Below are positions 35,351-43,664 of a stretch of DNA of 64,000 bases, in pieces. A program made the translations under genes and the position numbers. The notes under the pieces were generated by a model. The model saw nothing but the letters and a program-made list of their open reading frames with translations. It was not told the origin of the DNA and did not search any database. The stretch's first letter is position 1. Each line of letters opens with the position of its first letter. Source of the DNA: a bacterium (GTDB lineage: Bacteria; Vulcanimicrobiota; Vulcanimicrobiia; Eremiobacterales; Eremiobacteraceae); the NCBI GenBank assembly GCA_902812405.1, contig CADDZI010000001.1:1-64000 (forward strand), read 5' to 3'.

Positions 35351-36583
35351 TCACGGGGCGCGAAAGACAAGAGCCGCGTTAATGCCTCCGAAGCCGAAGC
35401 TGTTGGAGACGACCACGCGCTGGCGCAGCGGCGTCGGCGTGGCCGGCGCATACCGCAGGTCGCAGCCCGGCCCCGGGGCCTTGAGGTTGACCAGCGGCAC
35501 GACGGTCGTCTCGCGAATGCCGAGCGCACACAGTGCCGCTTCCACCGCGCCCGTCGCTCCCAAAGCGTGGCCCATCATGCCCTTGATGGCGGAGACCAGC
35601 AGGGCATCCGCATGGCTTCCGAAGACTGCACGAATCGCCTTACTTTCGGTTGGGTCATTCAGAGACGTCGCAGAGCCGTGGGCGTTGAGGTGGTCCACCG
35701 AGGCCGGAGCGACCCCCGCTTCGCGCAGCGCCGTGAGGATGGCTCGAGCGGCCTCCCGGGCGTCCGCGCGAGGAGCGGTCATGTGGTCCGCGTCGTTGGT
35801 CAGGCCGTAGCCGGCAATTTCGGCGTACGGCACGGCACCGCGGGCAAGAACGTCGTCCTCCCGTTCGAGGAGCAAAAGACAAGCCGCCTCCGCCATGACG
35901 AAGCCGTCGCGCTCGGCGTCGAAGGGCCGGCTCGCCCCTGCCGGGTCGTCGTTGCGCGTTGACATGGCGCGAATGATGTCGAACGCGCCGAAGGTCAACG
36001 GCCCCAGCGGCACTTCGACGCCTCCCGCCAGCGCGGCACGGCAGAGGCCGTCACGCACCGCCCGGAAGGCGTCGCCGATTGCGACCGCCCCCGCCGCGCA
36101 TGAATTGGCGTTTGATACGGAAGGCCCGTGCAGACCGAAGTGGATGGCGACGTTGCAGCATGAGGCGGCCCCGAAAACGCTCAGCGCGAGCATGGGGTGA
36201 ACGGCTCCCAGCCCCCGGCGCAGGTATGCTTCGTACTCGTGCTCGGCGTAGACGACGCCACCGAGTGCGCTGCCGATCCAGATGCCGACGTCGGGGTCGC
36301 CGCGCCGCGGCGTGTAGCCTGCGTCGTCGAACGCCATCTGTGCGGCGGCAATCGCAAACTGACTGAAGCGCTCGGTGCGGCGGGCTTCCTTGCGCTCCAG
36401 GACCCAGGTGGGGTCGAAGTCATTGACCTGACCGGCAACCTGCGACCGGAAAGGAGATGGGTCGAAACGATCGATGCGTTGAACGGCGCGGCGCCCCTCC
36501 AGTGCCCCTCGCCACAACTCTTCCCGGCCCACTCCGATCGGCGTGATGGCTCCAATACCGGTGATGAAGACACGGTTAGGCAT
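35351..36583 (-). CDS. FabF-like beta-ketoacyl synthase
   Basis: 410-aa condensing enzyme with the complete Cys-His-His triad: Cys in NANSCAAGAVAIG, His in NAHGSATSLND, Lys/His in SAIKGMMGHALGATGAVE, plus the C-terminal SNSFGFGGINAAL. It elongates an acyl-ACP by decarboxylative Claisen condensation. Its setting, in an overlapping operon with an SRPBCC protein, an FAD oxidoreductase and a methyltransferase and without fabD, fabG or acpP, suggests specialised polyketide or lipid synthesis rather than the housekeeping cycle. GGAG precedes the ATG at 36583. Confidence 0.93.
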   Translation of the reverse strand: MPNRVFITGIGAITPIGVGREELWRGALEGRRAVQRIDRFDPSPFRSQVAGQVNDFDPTWVLERKEARRTERFSQFAIAAAQMAFDDAGYTPRRGDPDVGIWIGSALGGVVYAEHEYEAYLRRGLGAVHPMLALSVFGAASCCNVAIHFGLHGPSVSNANSCAAGAVAIGDAFRAVRDGLCRAALAGGVEVPLGPLTFGAFDIIRAMSTRNDDPAGASRPFDAERDGFVMAEAACLLLLEREDDVLARGAVPYAEIAGYGLTNDADHMTAPRADAREAARAILTALREAGVAPASVDHLNAHGSATSLNDPTESKAIRAVFGSHADALLVSAIKGMMGHALGATGAVEAALCALGIRETTVVPLVNLKAPGPGCDLRYAPATPTPLRQRVVVSNSFGFGGINAALVFRAP

Positions 36584-37025
36584 GGCGTGTCTCCGCTAGC
36601 CGCTTCATGTGTGTCATCGTCCGGCGGGCGATCGGTGTCACGAACCAGTGGGCGACAAGGTAACGACCCAAGGCCGTCCGCATGAGCGGTACCGAGAGCG
36701 CGCTGAGATCATGCGTGAGCGTGACGACGGTGGCATCCGCCGTCGGCTCGAATGTCCATGCCACCCGCATGCCGCGCGCAAGGCCTCCGCAGTGGATGAA
36801 GTCGATCCGCAGCCCGGCGGGGTCGAGCCGCTGCTCTGCGGTCCAGCGGATTCCTAGCCATGACCTGCGTGCGCGCATGACGGCCAGGCGCCGCGTCGCG
36901 GTCTCGGTGAGCACGGTGACCGACCGGTAGTGCGGAAGCAGATGCGGCCAGCGCGCAATGTCTTGCACCAGCGCATACACGGCGGCGGGCGGAGCTGCCA
37001 CCCGCGACTGCAGCCGAGTGATCAT
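36576..37025 (-). CDS. SRPBCC / polyketide cyclase-like protein
   Basis: 149 aa. The START-like fold begins with MITRLQSRVAAPPAAVYALVQDIARWPHLLPHYRSV, typical of the polyketide cyclase/dehydrase (CoxG/COQ10-like) family; the middle holds RWTAEQRLDPAGLRIDF. Such proteins bind hydrophobic ligands and can fold or dehydrate poly-keto chains. The start overlaps the oxidoreductase stop by 4 nt, and the 3' end overlaps the ketosynthase start by 8 nt. The in-frame extension to 37241 is antisense to nothing conserved and is rejected. Confidence 0.85.
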   Translation of the reverse strand: MITRLQSRVAAPPAAVYALVQDIARWPHLLPHYRSVTVLTETATRRLAVMRARRSWLGIRWTAEQRLDPAGLRIDFIHCGGLARGMRVAWTFEPTADATVVTLTHDLSALSVPLMRTALGRYLVAHWFVTPIARRTMTHMKRLAETRHA

Positions 37026-38173
37026 GCGACCAGGAGATTCCACAGGTTCCGGATGGTCAACGCGTCCGGCGCCGGACGTGCGCCGGTGACGGCGCTGAGG
37101 AGGACCGCGAAAGCTGGAGCGGGGTGAGCTGCAGCAAGCAGCGCCCGGCGCCGCAGAACGGAAAACCGGACAAGGGCCCTCACGAGCGCCGTCAAGTTGC
37201 GGCGCGGCCGGACCGCCTGGTACCAGCGGCGCCGATACCACGCCGCCACGGCCGGCGGCGGGATGCCGCGTGCGAGTGCGGCGGCGGCCGCGGCGGCAAG
37301 GTGCGCCGTGTCGAGCGCCGTGGCGATCCCCTGGCCCGTAAACGGATCGAGGAGGGCCGCAGCGTCGCCAGCCAGCACCACGCGCCCTTGAGCCACGCGA
37401 CGCGCGCGATAGCAGAGTGGCCCGATGGCAACTTTGCGCACAATGCGGTCTGCGTCGAAGCGGCGCCGGCCGCCCGTGATACGCCCAACCAGTTCCTCGG
37501 CCTGCTCACCGCGTGCCGGGCGGCCAAGCACGAGCATGCTGTTGATACGCGGCCCCGGCAGCGGATTGCGAGCATAGTACCCCTCGGCGCCGAGGTACAT
37601 TTCCAAGGCGTTGGAAACCGTTTCGTCATCGGCCTCAAGCTCGCCGCCGACGGCCCACGCGCCGGGCAGCGTTGTACGAGGCGCCAGGGCGGTGCGACGT
37701 GCGACCGATGACCACGCTCCATCTGCGCCGACCAGTGCCGCCGCCGCAATCGTGTGTTCCTTGGCATGCGGATCTCGGAAGCTCACCCGAATGCAATCCG
37801 GCTCTTCATGAGCTGCCAAAAAGACGCCGTGGACGACCTGAGCACCCGCGCTTTGCGCGGAGGCTGCCAGCCGTGCATCCAGCACATGGCGGGGAAGCGA
37901 ACAGCCGGCCAGCTCGCCGAGAGGCACACGCAGCCTAGCCCCAAACCCGTGCAGCACGATCTCTTCGATAGGGCGGGCGTCAGCCAGAATGTCGCGGGGC
38001 AGGCCCAAGGCGCGGATACGGCTTGTGGCTCCGGCGGACAGGTAGTCCCCGCATACCTTGATGCGCGGAAAGACGGATCGCTCGAGAACCGTGACGGCGC
38101 AGCCTCGCCGCGCCAGGTGTAGGGCGATGGCAGCTCCCGCCGGTCCGCAGCCGACGACAACTACCTGGGTCAT
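37022..38173 (-). CDS. FAD-dependent oxidoreductase, geranylgeranyl-reductase-like
   Basis: 383 aa. Dinucleotide motif VVVVGCGPAGAAIALHLARRG at the N-terminus, then RIKVCGDYLSAGA, and the second FAD motif RVVLAGDAAALLDPFTGQGIATAL. This is the geranylgeranyl reductase / aromatic hydroxylase-like group (GR2 fold), which hydroxylates aromatics or reduces polyprenyl double bonds. The ATG at 38173 overlaps the upstream methyltransferase stop by 4 nt. Pairing with a methyltransferase and a ketosynthase recalls flavin monooxygenase plus methyltransferase pairs that tailor alkylresorcinols or quinones. Confidence 0.9.
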   Translation of the reverse strand: MTQVVVVGCGPAGAAIALHLARRGCAVTVLERSVFPRIKVCGDYLSAGATSRIRALGLPRDILADARPIEEIVLHGFGARLRVPLGELAGCSLPRHVLDARLAASAQSAGAQVVHGVFLAAHEEPDCIRVSFRDPHAKEHTIAAAALVGADGAWSSVARRTALAPRTTLPGAWAVGGELEADDETVSNALEMYLGAEGYYARNPLPGPRINSMLVLGRPARGEQAEELVGRITGGRRRFDADRIVRKVAIGPLCYRARRVAQGRVVLAGDAAALLDPFTGQGIATALDTAHLAAAAAAALARGIPPPAVAAWYRRRWYQAVRPRRNLTALVRALVRFSVLRRRALLAAAHPAPAFAVLLSAVTGARPAPDALTIRNLWNLLVA

Positions 38174-38886
38174 GGCGCCAGCCCTCCTGCCAGCGCCATG
38201 CGAAAACCCGGGTACCGGCGAACCGCAACCTGTCGCCAGCCGGCGGCTCGCGCAAGCTCGACTGCTTCCCGCGGGGTGTAGGCGCGCAGGACCGAGATCG
38301 GCCCATCGTGGCGTGTGCAGCGGTTGGCGGTTAGAAGCGGAAGAACGAGGCGCGCTCCCAGCCATGCGGTATAGCTGCGTCGCAGATCGGTGACGATGAC
38401 GGAAGAAGCAACGCGGCCCAGTTCGGCCAGGACGCGTCGAGCTTCGTCCGGCTCAAAGTGGTGCAGCGTGAGATTCATCGTCGCCAGATCGAAACTTTGA
38501 TCGGCAAACGGCAAGCAGCGGGCGTCGGCTTGCAGGAATGCAATTGCGCTCCATCCGGCACTTCGCTCGCGCGCCAGATCCAGGATGAGAGGCGAGCGAT
38601 CGACCGCAACGCAGCGAACCTGCGCGCGCCGGCGCGTGAGGAGGCTAAGCAGCCAGACGGCCATGTCGGCGCCACCGGTGCCGACGTCGACAATCGAGCG
38701 GGGGACGGCCGGCAATCGCGCAACCTCGCATCGCAGGGCGTACCAACCGCCGAGCATCGCATTGATGAGTGCGAGATCGCGCAGGTTGGCTTGCCAGTCG
38801 GCTGGGGTGGCCGTTCGCTCTTCGTCGTCCATCCATTCCCGGGCGCGCAGGCGCTGCAGGCCGCGCCACGGCATCCGTGTCGTCAT
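38170..38886 (-). CDS. Class I SAM-dependent methyltransferase
   Basis: 238 aa. SAM-binding motif I is IVDVGTGGADMAVWLL; the acidic motif II is VAVDRSPLILDLA; motif IV is FDLATMNLTLHHFEPDEA. The best guess from motif LTLHHF and the context is an O- or C-methyltransferase of a small lipid or aromatic product. It is the first gene of the four-gene overlapping operon. It starts at ATG 38886 (a GTG at 38889 immediately precedes it). Confidence 0.9.
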   Translation of the reverse strand: MTTRMPWRGLQRLRAREWMDDEERTATPADWQANLRDLALINAMLGGWYALRCEVARLPAVPRSIVDVGTGGADMAVWLLSLLTRRRAQVRCVAVDRSPLILDLARERSAGWSAIAFLQADARCLPFADQSFDLATMNLTLHHFEPDEARRVLAELGRVASSVIVTDLRRSYTAWLGARLVLPLLTANRCTRHDGPISVLRAYTPREAVELARAAGWRQVAVRRYPGFRMALAGGLAP

Positions 38887-38943
38887 CACGTTCGCACGAT
38901 GGCAGGGTACCGCGCGCCGCTAAAAAAGACCTGAAAACGGCCT

Positions 38944-39237
38944 TCAGCCGCCGGCAATGGCAGCGATGACGAGAAGGGGCTCTGCACCGCGTGCGACGGC
39001 GCTGGGCAAGACCGTCTCGGGCTGGGCATGCGAGATGTCCTGGCGGGATGCAAAGAAACGGACGAAAGGACGCCGGCGTCCGGTGTGCCCATCGCGTATG
39101 GTTCCCCGAAGCACGGGATGGCGTGCCTCCAGCGCCTCCAACACGGTCGCCAACGTGACGGGCTCGCGGACGGACAGCACGACCTCGCCACTGACCTTAG
39201 CCAGCGTGCACAGGTGCGCCGGCAAGACGATGCGCAC
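38944..39237 (-). CDS. MoaD/ThiS-like ubiquitin-fold protein
   Basis: 97 aa with the beta-grasp pattern [59 protein letters not shown] and [10 protein letters not shown]. The C-terminal Gly-Gly is the sulfur- or adenylate-carrying end of MoaD/ThiS proteins. It starts at GTG 39237, 17 nt after the BNR-propeller gene. No MoaE, MoeB or ThiF partner is present, so it is more likely part of the recurring but uncharacterised propeller plus MoaD-like pair than of molybdopterin synthesis. Confidence 0.82.
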   Translation of the reverse strand: MRIVLPAHLCTLAKVSGEVVLSVREPVTLATVLEALEARHPVLRGTIRDGHTGRRRPFVRFFASRQDISHAQPETVLPSAVARGAEPLLVIAAIAGG

Positions 39238-39254
39238 GGCAGCCTCACGGCGGC

Positions 39255-40367
39255 TCACGGTAGGGTTTGGGCCTCCACGGAGAGCACTGCCGGCAGGTCG
39301 CGGACGATGGCATCCCACGTTTCTCCCGCATCCGCCGAGGCGTAGACTTGCCCGCCGGTTGTGCCGAAGTACAGTCCGCACGGGTCCAGGGTATCCACCG
39401 CGGTGGCGTCGCGCAGGACGTTGACGTAGCAGTGTGTCTGGGGCAAGCCGCGGGTGAGGGGTTCCCACTCGCCGCCGCCGGTTGTGCTGCGCCAGACGCG
39501 CAAGGCCCCGCCCGGGGGGTAGTGCTCGGCATCGCTCGTGATCGGAATGACGTACACGGTCTGCGGCTGGTTGGCGTGGACTTCGATCGCGAAGCCGAAA
39601 TCGGTGGGCAGGTTGCCTCCCACATCCCGCCACGTCGCACCGCCGTCATCGCTGCGCATGACGCCCCAATGCTTTTGCATGAAGAGAACGTCGGGCCGGC
39701 TGTCGTGCATGGCGATGCGGTGGACGCAGTGCCCGGTTTCGGCCTCCGGATCGGGAATGTGCTCCGAGCGCAAGCCGCGATTGATCGGACGCCAGGTTTC
39801 TCCGCCATCCTCGCTGCGAAAGGCGCCCGCGGCGGATATCCCGGCGATCAGGCGCGGACTGCGGGGGCCCGGGAGCAGGGTGTGCAGACAGAGTCCGCCG
39901 GCTCCCGGTTGCCAGGTGCCGGCCGAAGGATGCCGTCGCAAACCCGCAAGCTCCTCCCAACGTCGTCCCCCATCCCGCGATCGGAAGAGCGCCGCATCCT
40001 CGACCCCCGCATACACCTCATCCGGGTCGTCGCGCGACGGCTCGAGATGCCAGACGCGCTTGAACTCCCAAGGATGCGGAGTTCCGTCATACCACAGGTG
40101 CTCCCCGGTGGGACCACTATAGACGAACTGATTGCCGACCGGTTCCCAGGAAGCGCCGCCGTCATCCGACCGTTGGATGATTTGCCCAAACCAGCCGCTC
40201 CACTGGCAGGCGTAGACGCGTTGGGGGTCGGCCGGGGAGGCCTTTGCGTGGTAGATCTCCCACCCGCCGAAAAACGGACCATCGATCCGCCAGTCCCGTC
40301 GGGTGCCGTCGGCGGTCAGCACGAATGCCCCCTTGCGGGTTCCGACGAACAGGCGAATGCGGCTCAT
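39255..40367 (-). CDS. BNR-repeat propeller protein (sialidase-like)
   Basis: 370 aa with at least five Asp-box repeats ([50 protein letters not shown]) spread evenly over a single propeller, and no signal peptide. The catalytic residues of true sialidases (the Arg triad and Tyr-Glu) are not evident, so I regard it as a cytoplasmic WD40/YVTN-like propeller of unknown activity. GGAGG precedes the ATG at 40367. It is transcribed together with the MoaD/ThiS-like gene. Confidence 0.87.
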   Translation of the reverse strand: MSRIRLFVGTRKGAFVLTADGTRRDWRIDGPFFGGWEIYHAKASPADPQRVYACQWSGWFGQIIQRSDDGGASWEPVGNQFVYSGPTGEHLWYDGTPHPWEFKRVWHLEPSRDDPDEVYAGVEDAALFRSRDGGRRWEELAGLRRHPSAGTWQPGAGGLCLHTLLPGPRSPRLIAGISAAGAFRSEDGGETWRPINRGLRSEHIPDPEAETGHCVHRIAMHDSRPDVLFMQKHWGVMRSDDGGATWRDVGGNLPTDFGFAIEVHANQPQTVYVIPITSDAEHYPPGGALRVWRSTTGGGEWEPLTRGLPQTHCYVNVLRDATAVDTLDPCGLYFGTTGGQVYASADAGETWDAIVRDLPAVLSVEAQTLP

Positions 40368-40429
40368 GCCACCCTCCTATCCCCTGTGGGAGCGTGGCAG
40401 CTTCGACGAGGCCTGTACGGGCTCCGCTT

Positions 40430-41482
40430 TTAGCCGCGTTCCTCCGGAAAGCGCTCGCGAATCGTGAGAATGTGCGTCAAGGCGACGCTGAATGCGTCGG
40501 TGACCGCCGGATCGAAATCGCGGCCCGCGCCGGCGGCGATCGTGCGGGCTGCGGCGTCCACCGGCAGAGAATCCTTGTACGAGCGGCTCGAGGTCAACGC
40601 GTCGAAGACGTCGCTGACCGCGCAAATGCGCGCGACCAAGGGTATCTGGTCGCCGCGCAGTCCGTGAGGGTAGCCCGATCCGTCCCAGCGCTCGTGGTGA
40701 TTGAGGGCGATCTGGGCCGCCATCTGCATCGTTGCCGACCGGCCTTGTTTGAGGATGTCGTAGCCGATGATCGTGTGGCGCTTCATGACGGCAAACTCCT
40801 CCGCCGTCAGCTTGCCGGTCTTGGTGAGGATGCTGTCCGGGATGCCGATCTTGCCGATGTCGTGGAGGGGTGCGGTGGCGAGGAGCAGTTCCTGTTGGGC
40901 CTTGGGCAACCCCATCGTGCGCGCGATGCTCTCGCAGTAGCGGGCGACGCGGGCGACGTGTGCCGGCGTCTCGGGGTCGGCGCGCTCGGCGGCCACCGAC
41001 AGGGTGAGGATGGTCTCGCGCTCGCGGGCGACGAGTTCGGCGGTGGCGGCCTTCACCTGCTCCGCAAGCCAGGACGCGGTCTCGGCAAGCTGGCGCTGCG
41101 TCTGACGCAGGGCGAGCATGTTGCGCAGGCGAGCGGTGAATTCCGCGAAGTCAATGGGTTTCGTCAAGAAGTCGTTGACTCCCAGGTCGAGCGCGGCGCG
41201 GCGCACGTGTTGGGCGCGATCCGCAGTCACGAGCAAGATCGGCAAGTGTTCTTTGTCGGGCAGTCCGCGCACCAGTTCGATGAGCTTGAGGCCGTCGGGA
41301 TCGGGCTTCTTGTAGTCAATGATGAGACAATCCACATCATGCCCAGTCACCCACGCCAGCGCCTCGGCAGTGCGGGAGAAGCACTTAGCATCGCCTCCAC
41401 CGAGCTCCCGCACAAGTTCGGCGTAGCTTTGGAGGTCGCTCTCGGTATCATCCACAATGACGACGTGGAGGGGAAACGTCAA
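40430..41482 (-). CDS. Response regulator with HD-GYP phosphodiesterase domain (RpfG-like)
   Basis: 350 aa. The receiver domain (1-120) has IVDDTES, the phospho-acceptor D56 (CLIIDYKKPDPDG) and K108 (FLTKP). A helical linker of about 30 residues leads to the HD-GYP domain with HDIGKIGIPD (207-216), HHERWDGSGYPHGLRGDQIP (262-281) and DVFDALTSSRSYKD. It should hydrolyse cyclic-di-GMP when phosphorylated. The start is a TTG at 41482, inferred because the receiver begins there; the frame continues upstream to 42409 but that part is antisense to hxlR and a thioesterase. No histidine kinase is adjacent. Confidence 0.92.
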   Translation of the reverse strand: MTFPLHVVIVDDTESDLQSYAELVRELGGGDAKCFSRTAEALAWVTGHDVDCLIIDYKKPDPDGLKLIELVRGLPDKEHLPILLVTADRAQHVRRAALDLGVNDFLTKPIDFAEFTARLRNMLALRQTQRQLAETASWLAEQVKAATAELVARERETILTLSVAAERADPETPAHVARVARYCESIARTMGLPKAQQELLLATAPLHDIGKIGIPDSILTKTGKLTAEEFAVMKRHTIIGYDILKQGRSATMQMAAQIALNHHERWDGSGYPHGLRGDQIPLVARICAVSDVFDALTSSRSYKDSLPVDAAARTIAAGAGRDFDPAVTDAFSVALTHILTIRERFPEERG

Positions 41483-41909
41483 GCGAAAGCGCGAGCTTTG
41501 CGTTTCCGAGGCTGAGACAATGCGATGGGACGAACGCACGATAGGCTGCCTCGTGAGGTAGATGGTCCCCCAGGTTGGATATCGGCGATCCGCCCGCTGG
41601 TCAGCCCTCCGGAAGCCGCCTGTGCGCTCCGTCACGTCAGTAGCGGTCGCGCCAGCGCGACGGAGAGGACCTTTTGCGTCTGAAGATCTTGTCGGCAGGC
41701 GTCGGGTTCTGCCGGCGCGCAAGACCGGCCGCGACGCGGAGTGCGGCGCCGGAGGGGGTCCTCCAGCCAGAAGGAAGTTCGCGTTCTGCCGGCTGCGCGA
41801 GCGCGGCCGCGACAGTGGGTGCCGCGCCGGAGGACGGGCATCCACAAGGAGAGTAGGGTGCCGAAAGGAACTGTCCGCTTCCTGGTCTTGCGCGCTGGGG
41901 GGAACCGTC
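41483..41909. other. Gene-free divergent region with an imperfect duplication
   Basis: About 430 bp between the HD-GYP regulator (minus) and hxlR (plus). Frames are open by chance in this GC-rich sequence but have no ribosome sites. It contains two imperfect copies of a roughly 58-nt unit, both opening with TTCTGCCGGC (41709 and 41786) and sharing GGCCGCGAC and GCGCCGGAGG. I see no clear promoter. Confidence 0.5.
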
Positions 41910-42305
41910 ATGACGTATCCGACAAAACTGGTCTGTCCCGTGCAACGCACCATTGCGATGATCGCCGATAAGTGGAAGGTCATCGTCATTGCCAACCTCG
42001 GGGAAGGCACCAAGCGCTTTCGGGAGTTACAGCGCGCCATGCAAGGCGTCACCCCGAAGGTGCTGACGCGGCAACTGCGGGATCTCGAGCAGGACGGCCT
42101 TGTCAGCCGGCACGCGTATGCCGAAATCCCGCCACGTGTGGAATACTCCCTGACGCCTCTGGGGCGCAGCCTGCTGCCGATTCTGCAACAGCTGCACAAC
42201 TGGGCGGTCGCCAACTGCGACGCGCTGGGCCGGACCCAAGCGTCCTCGGGCCGGGCGGAAACGCAGGCGGTGACGGACGCATCGCGGATGCGTAAGACCG
42301 CATAG
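41910..42305 (+). CDS. HxlR-family transcriptional regulator
   Basis: 131 aa. The winged helix contains CPVQRTIAMIADKWKVIVIANLGEGTKRFRELQRAMQGVTPKVLTRQLRDLEQDGLVSR, which is diagnostic of HxlR proteins including the N-terminal Cys and the DKW motif. Some members sense electrophiles or quinones through that cysteine. I chose ATG at 41910, with GGGGGAA upstream. The thioesterase gene begins at the next base after its stop codon. Confidence 0.93.
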   Translation: MTYPTKLVCPVQRTIAMIADKWKVIVIANLGEGTKRFRELQRAMQGVTPKVLTRQLRDLEQDGLVSRHAYAEIPPRVEYSLTPLGRSLLPILQQLHNWAVANCDALGRTQASSGRAETQAVTDASRMRKTA

Positions 42306-42776
42306 GTGCCGGATCCCCGCGCTCGCGCCGAGACCGACCTTAGCCGCTTCAAGTTCGTCCGCCCGGTACGGGTCATGTTCCGCGATCTGGATGGCATGCG
42401 CCACGTCAACCACGCGGTCTACCTCTCGTATGCGGAGGCGGCGCGCAGCGAGTATTGGCAGCGCGTGACCGGGATTGCGTGCCTTGAGGACTTCGACTTC
42501 GTCCTGGCCGAACTGACGGCTCGCTATCACGCCCCGGCGGGTCTGCACGATGAGCTTCTCGTGGGCTGCCGCGTGACCGAACTGCGACGTTCGAGCTTCC
42601 TCATGGAGCACGAGATCCGCCACGCCCACGACGGGCGGCTCATTTTCGATATGACCTCGGTGCAGGTCATGTATGACTACGAGGCCGGTAGGCCGATCCC
42701 GATCTCGGACCTCCGGCGCCGGCAAATCCAAGACTTCGAAGGCCGCCAGCTGTCGGTCCGCTCTAAAAAGCTTTGA
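42306..42776 (+). CDS. Hotdog-fold acyl-CoA thioesterase (YbgC/FadM-like)
   Basis: 156 aa. The 4HBT signature is VMFRDLDGMRHVNHAVYLSYAEAARSEYW, with the catalytic Asp region D-L-D-G-M-R-H-V-N followed by RYHAPAGLHDELLVGCRV and FLMEHEIRHAHDGRLIFD. It hydrolyses acyl-CoA or acyl-ACP esters. GTG at 42306 directly abuts the hxlR stop, so translation depends on the upstream gene. Confidence 0.9.
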   Translation: MPDPRARAETDLSRFKFVRPVRVMFRDLDGMRHVNHAVYLSYAEAARSEYWQRVTGIACLEDFDFVLAELTARYHAPAGLHDELLVGCRVTELRRSSFLMEHEIRHAHDGRLIFDMTSVQVMYDYEAGRPIPISDLRRRQIQDFEGRQLSVRSKKL

Positions 42777-42854
42777 CGTCCAGTTCACCCGCAGCCCAGG
42801 GTGGGATGCCCCCATCCGACGCCGGCCGGATGGAATGCCGCGGGCCTTGCGTTC

Positions 42855-42889
42855 CGGCGGAGGCCTGCCGCCGCCGTGCCCGCGCGGGC
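42855..42889. terminator. GC-rich hairpins between convergent genes
   Basis: CGGCGG-AGGCCTG-CCGCCG (42855-42873) and the palindrome GCCCGCGCGGGC (42878-42889) lie in the 120-bp gap between the thioesterase and the ABC permease. There is no U-tract, so a terminator role is only suggested by position. Confidence 0.3.
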
Positions 42890-42899
42890 GCGTCCCTCG

Positions 42900-43664
42900 T
42901 CAGACCCGTAGGTTGACGCCGCGTGCGGTCAGCGTTGCCGCGATGATGAGTGACACGAGCGCCAGAAACGTCACGACCGTGGCATCCGTCACGAGGTTCA
43001 CCTCGGCCCTGCCTGTGTAGGAAAGGCGCAGCCCGTCGATCATGTACAGCATCGGATTGAAGAGGGAGACGTGGCGCAGGATGGGCGGCAAAAGACCGAT
43101 GCTCGAGAAGACGCCGCCGATGTAGGTCAGCGGCGTGATGATGAACGTCGTAAAAATGGCCAGGTTATCCCAGGTTTTCCCGAGCAGCCCCGCGATCATC
43201 CCGACCGCGGAGAACAAAAGTGCCGTGAGTGTCATGAACGAGATGTACACGACGACATGCCTCGGGTGCACGCCGACCAGCAGCAGCCCGATGAGCATGA
43301 CGAGGTTGCCGATCACCAAACCGCGCAGCACCGAGCCTGTCAGGAAACCGGCGACGATCTCCAGCGGCGAGAGCGGGGCGATGAGCAGTTCTTGAATCGA
43401 GTTCATGAAGCGCTGTTGGAAGATTGAAGAGGCCGACTCGTCGTAGCTCGAGGAGATGACGTTGAGCATGACGAGGCCGGGGAGCAAAAACTCCACGTAC
43501 GGCACGCCGCCCAAGGTTTGAATGCGGCTGCCCAGCGAGACACCGAAGATGAACAAAAAGAGCAGGGTCGTGATGACCGGCGGCCAGACGACCTGATTGA
43601 TGACCATGAGCGTGCGCTTGAGCTCGCGGCGCACCAAGGTGACGAGCCCGACGGTGTTACCCAC
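42900..43664 (-). CDS. ABC-2 type transporter permease
   Basis: 254 aa with six helices (e.g. PPVITTLLFLFIFGVSLG, GLVIGNLVMLIGLLLVG, FTTFIITPLTYIGGVFSS) and the ABC-2 signature region LLPGLVMLNVISSSYDESASSIFQQR. This is the YadH/NodJ-like exporter permease. It overlaps the ATPase gene by 8 nt and forms a one-permease export system, probably as a homodimer. Substrate unknown. Confidence 0.92.
   Translation of the reverse strand: MGNTVGLVTLVRRELKRTLMVINQVVWPPVITTLLFLFIFGVSLGSRIQTLGGVPYVEFLLPGLVMLNVISSSYDESASSIFQQRFMNSIQELLIAPLSPLEIVAGFLTGSVLRGLVIGNLVMLIGLLLVGVHPRHVVVYISFMTLTALLFSAVGMIAGLLGKTWDNLAIFTTFIITPLTYIGGVFSSIGLLPPILRHVSLFNPMLYMIDGLRLSYTGRAEVNLVTDATVVTFLALVSLIIAATLTARGVNLRV

Noticed and set aside
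41483-42409. Extension of the HD-GYP regulator into a 659-aa protein
   Set aside because: The frame is open by chance. It is antisense to hxlR and the thioesterase, has Arg/Ser/Pro-rich composition, and the receiver domain starts naturally at 41482.
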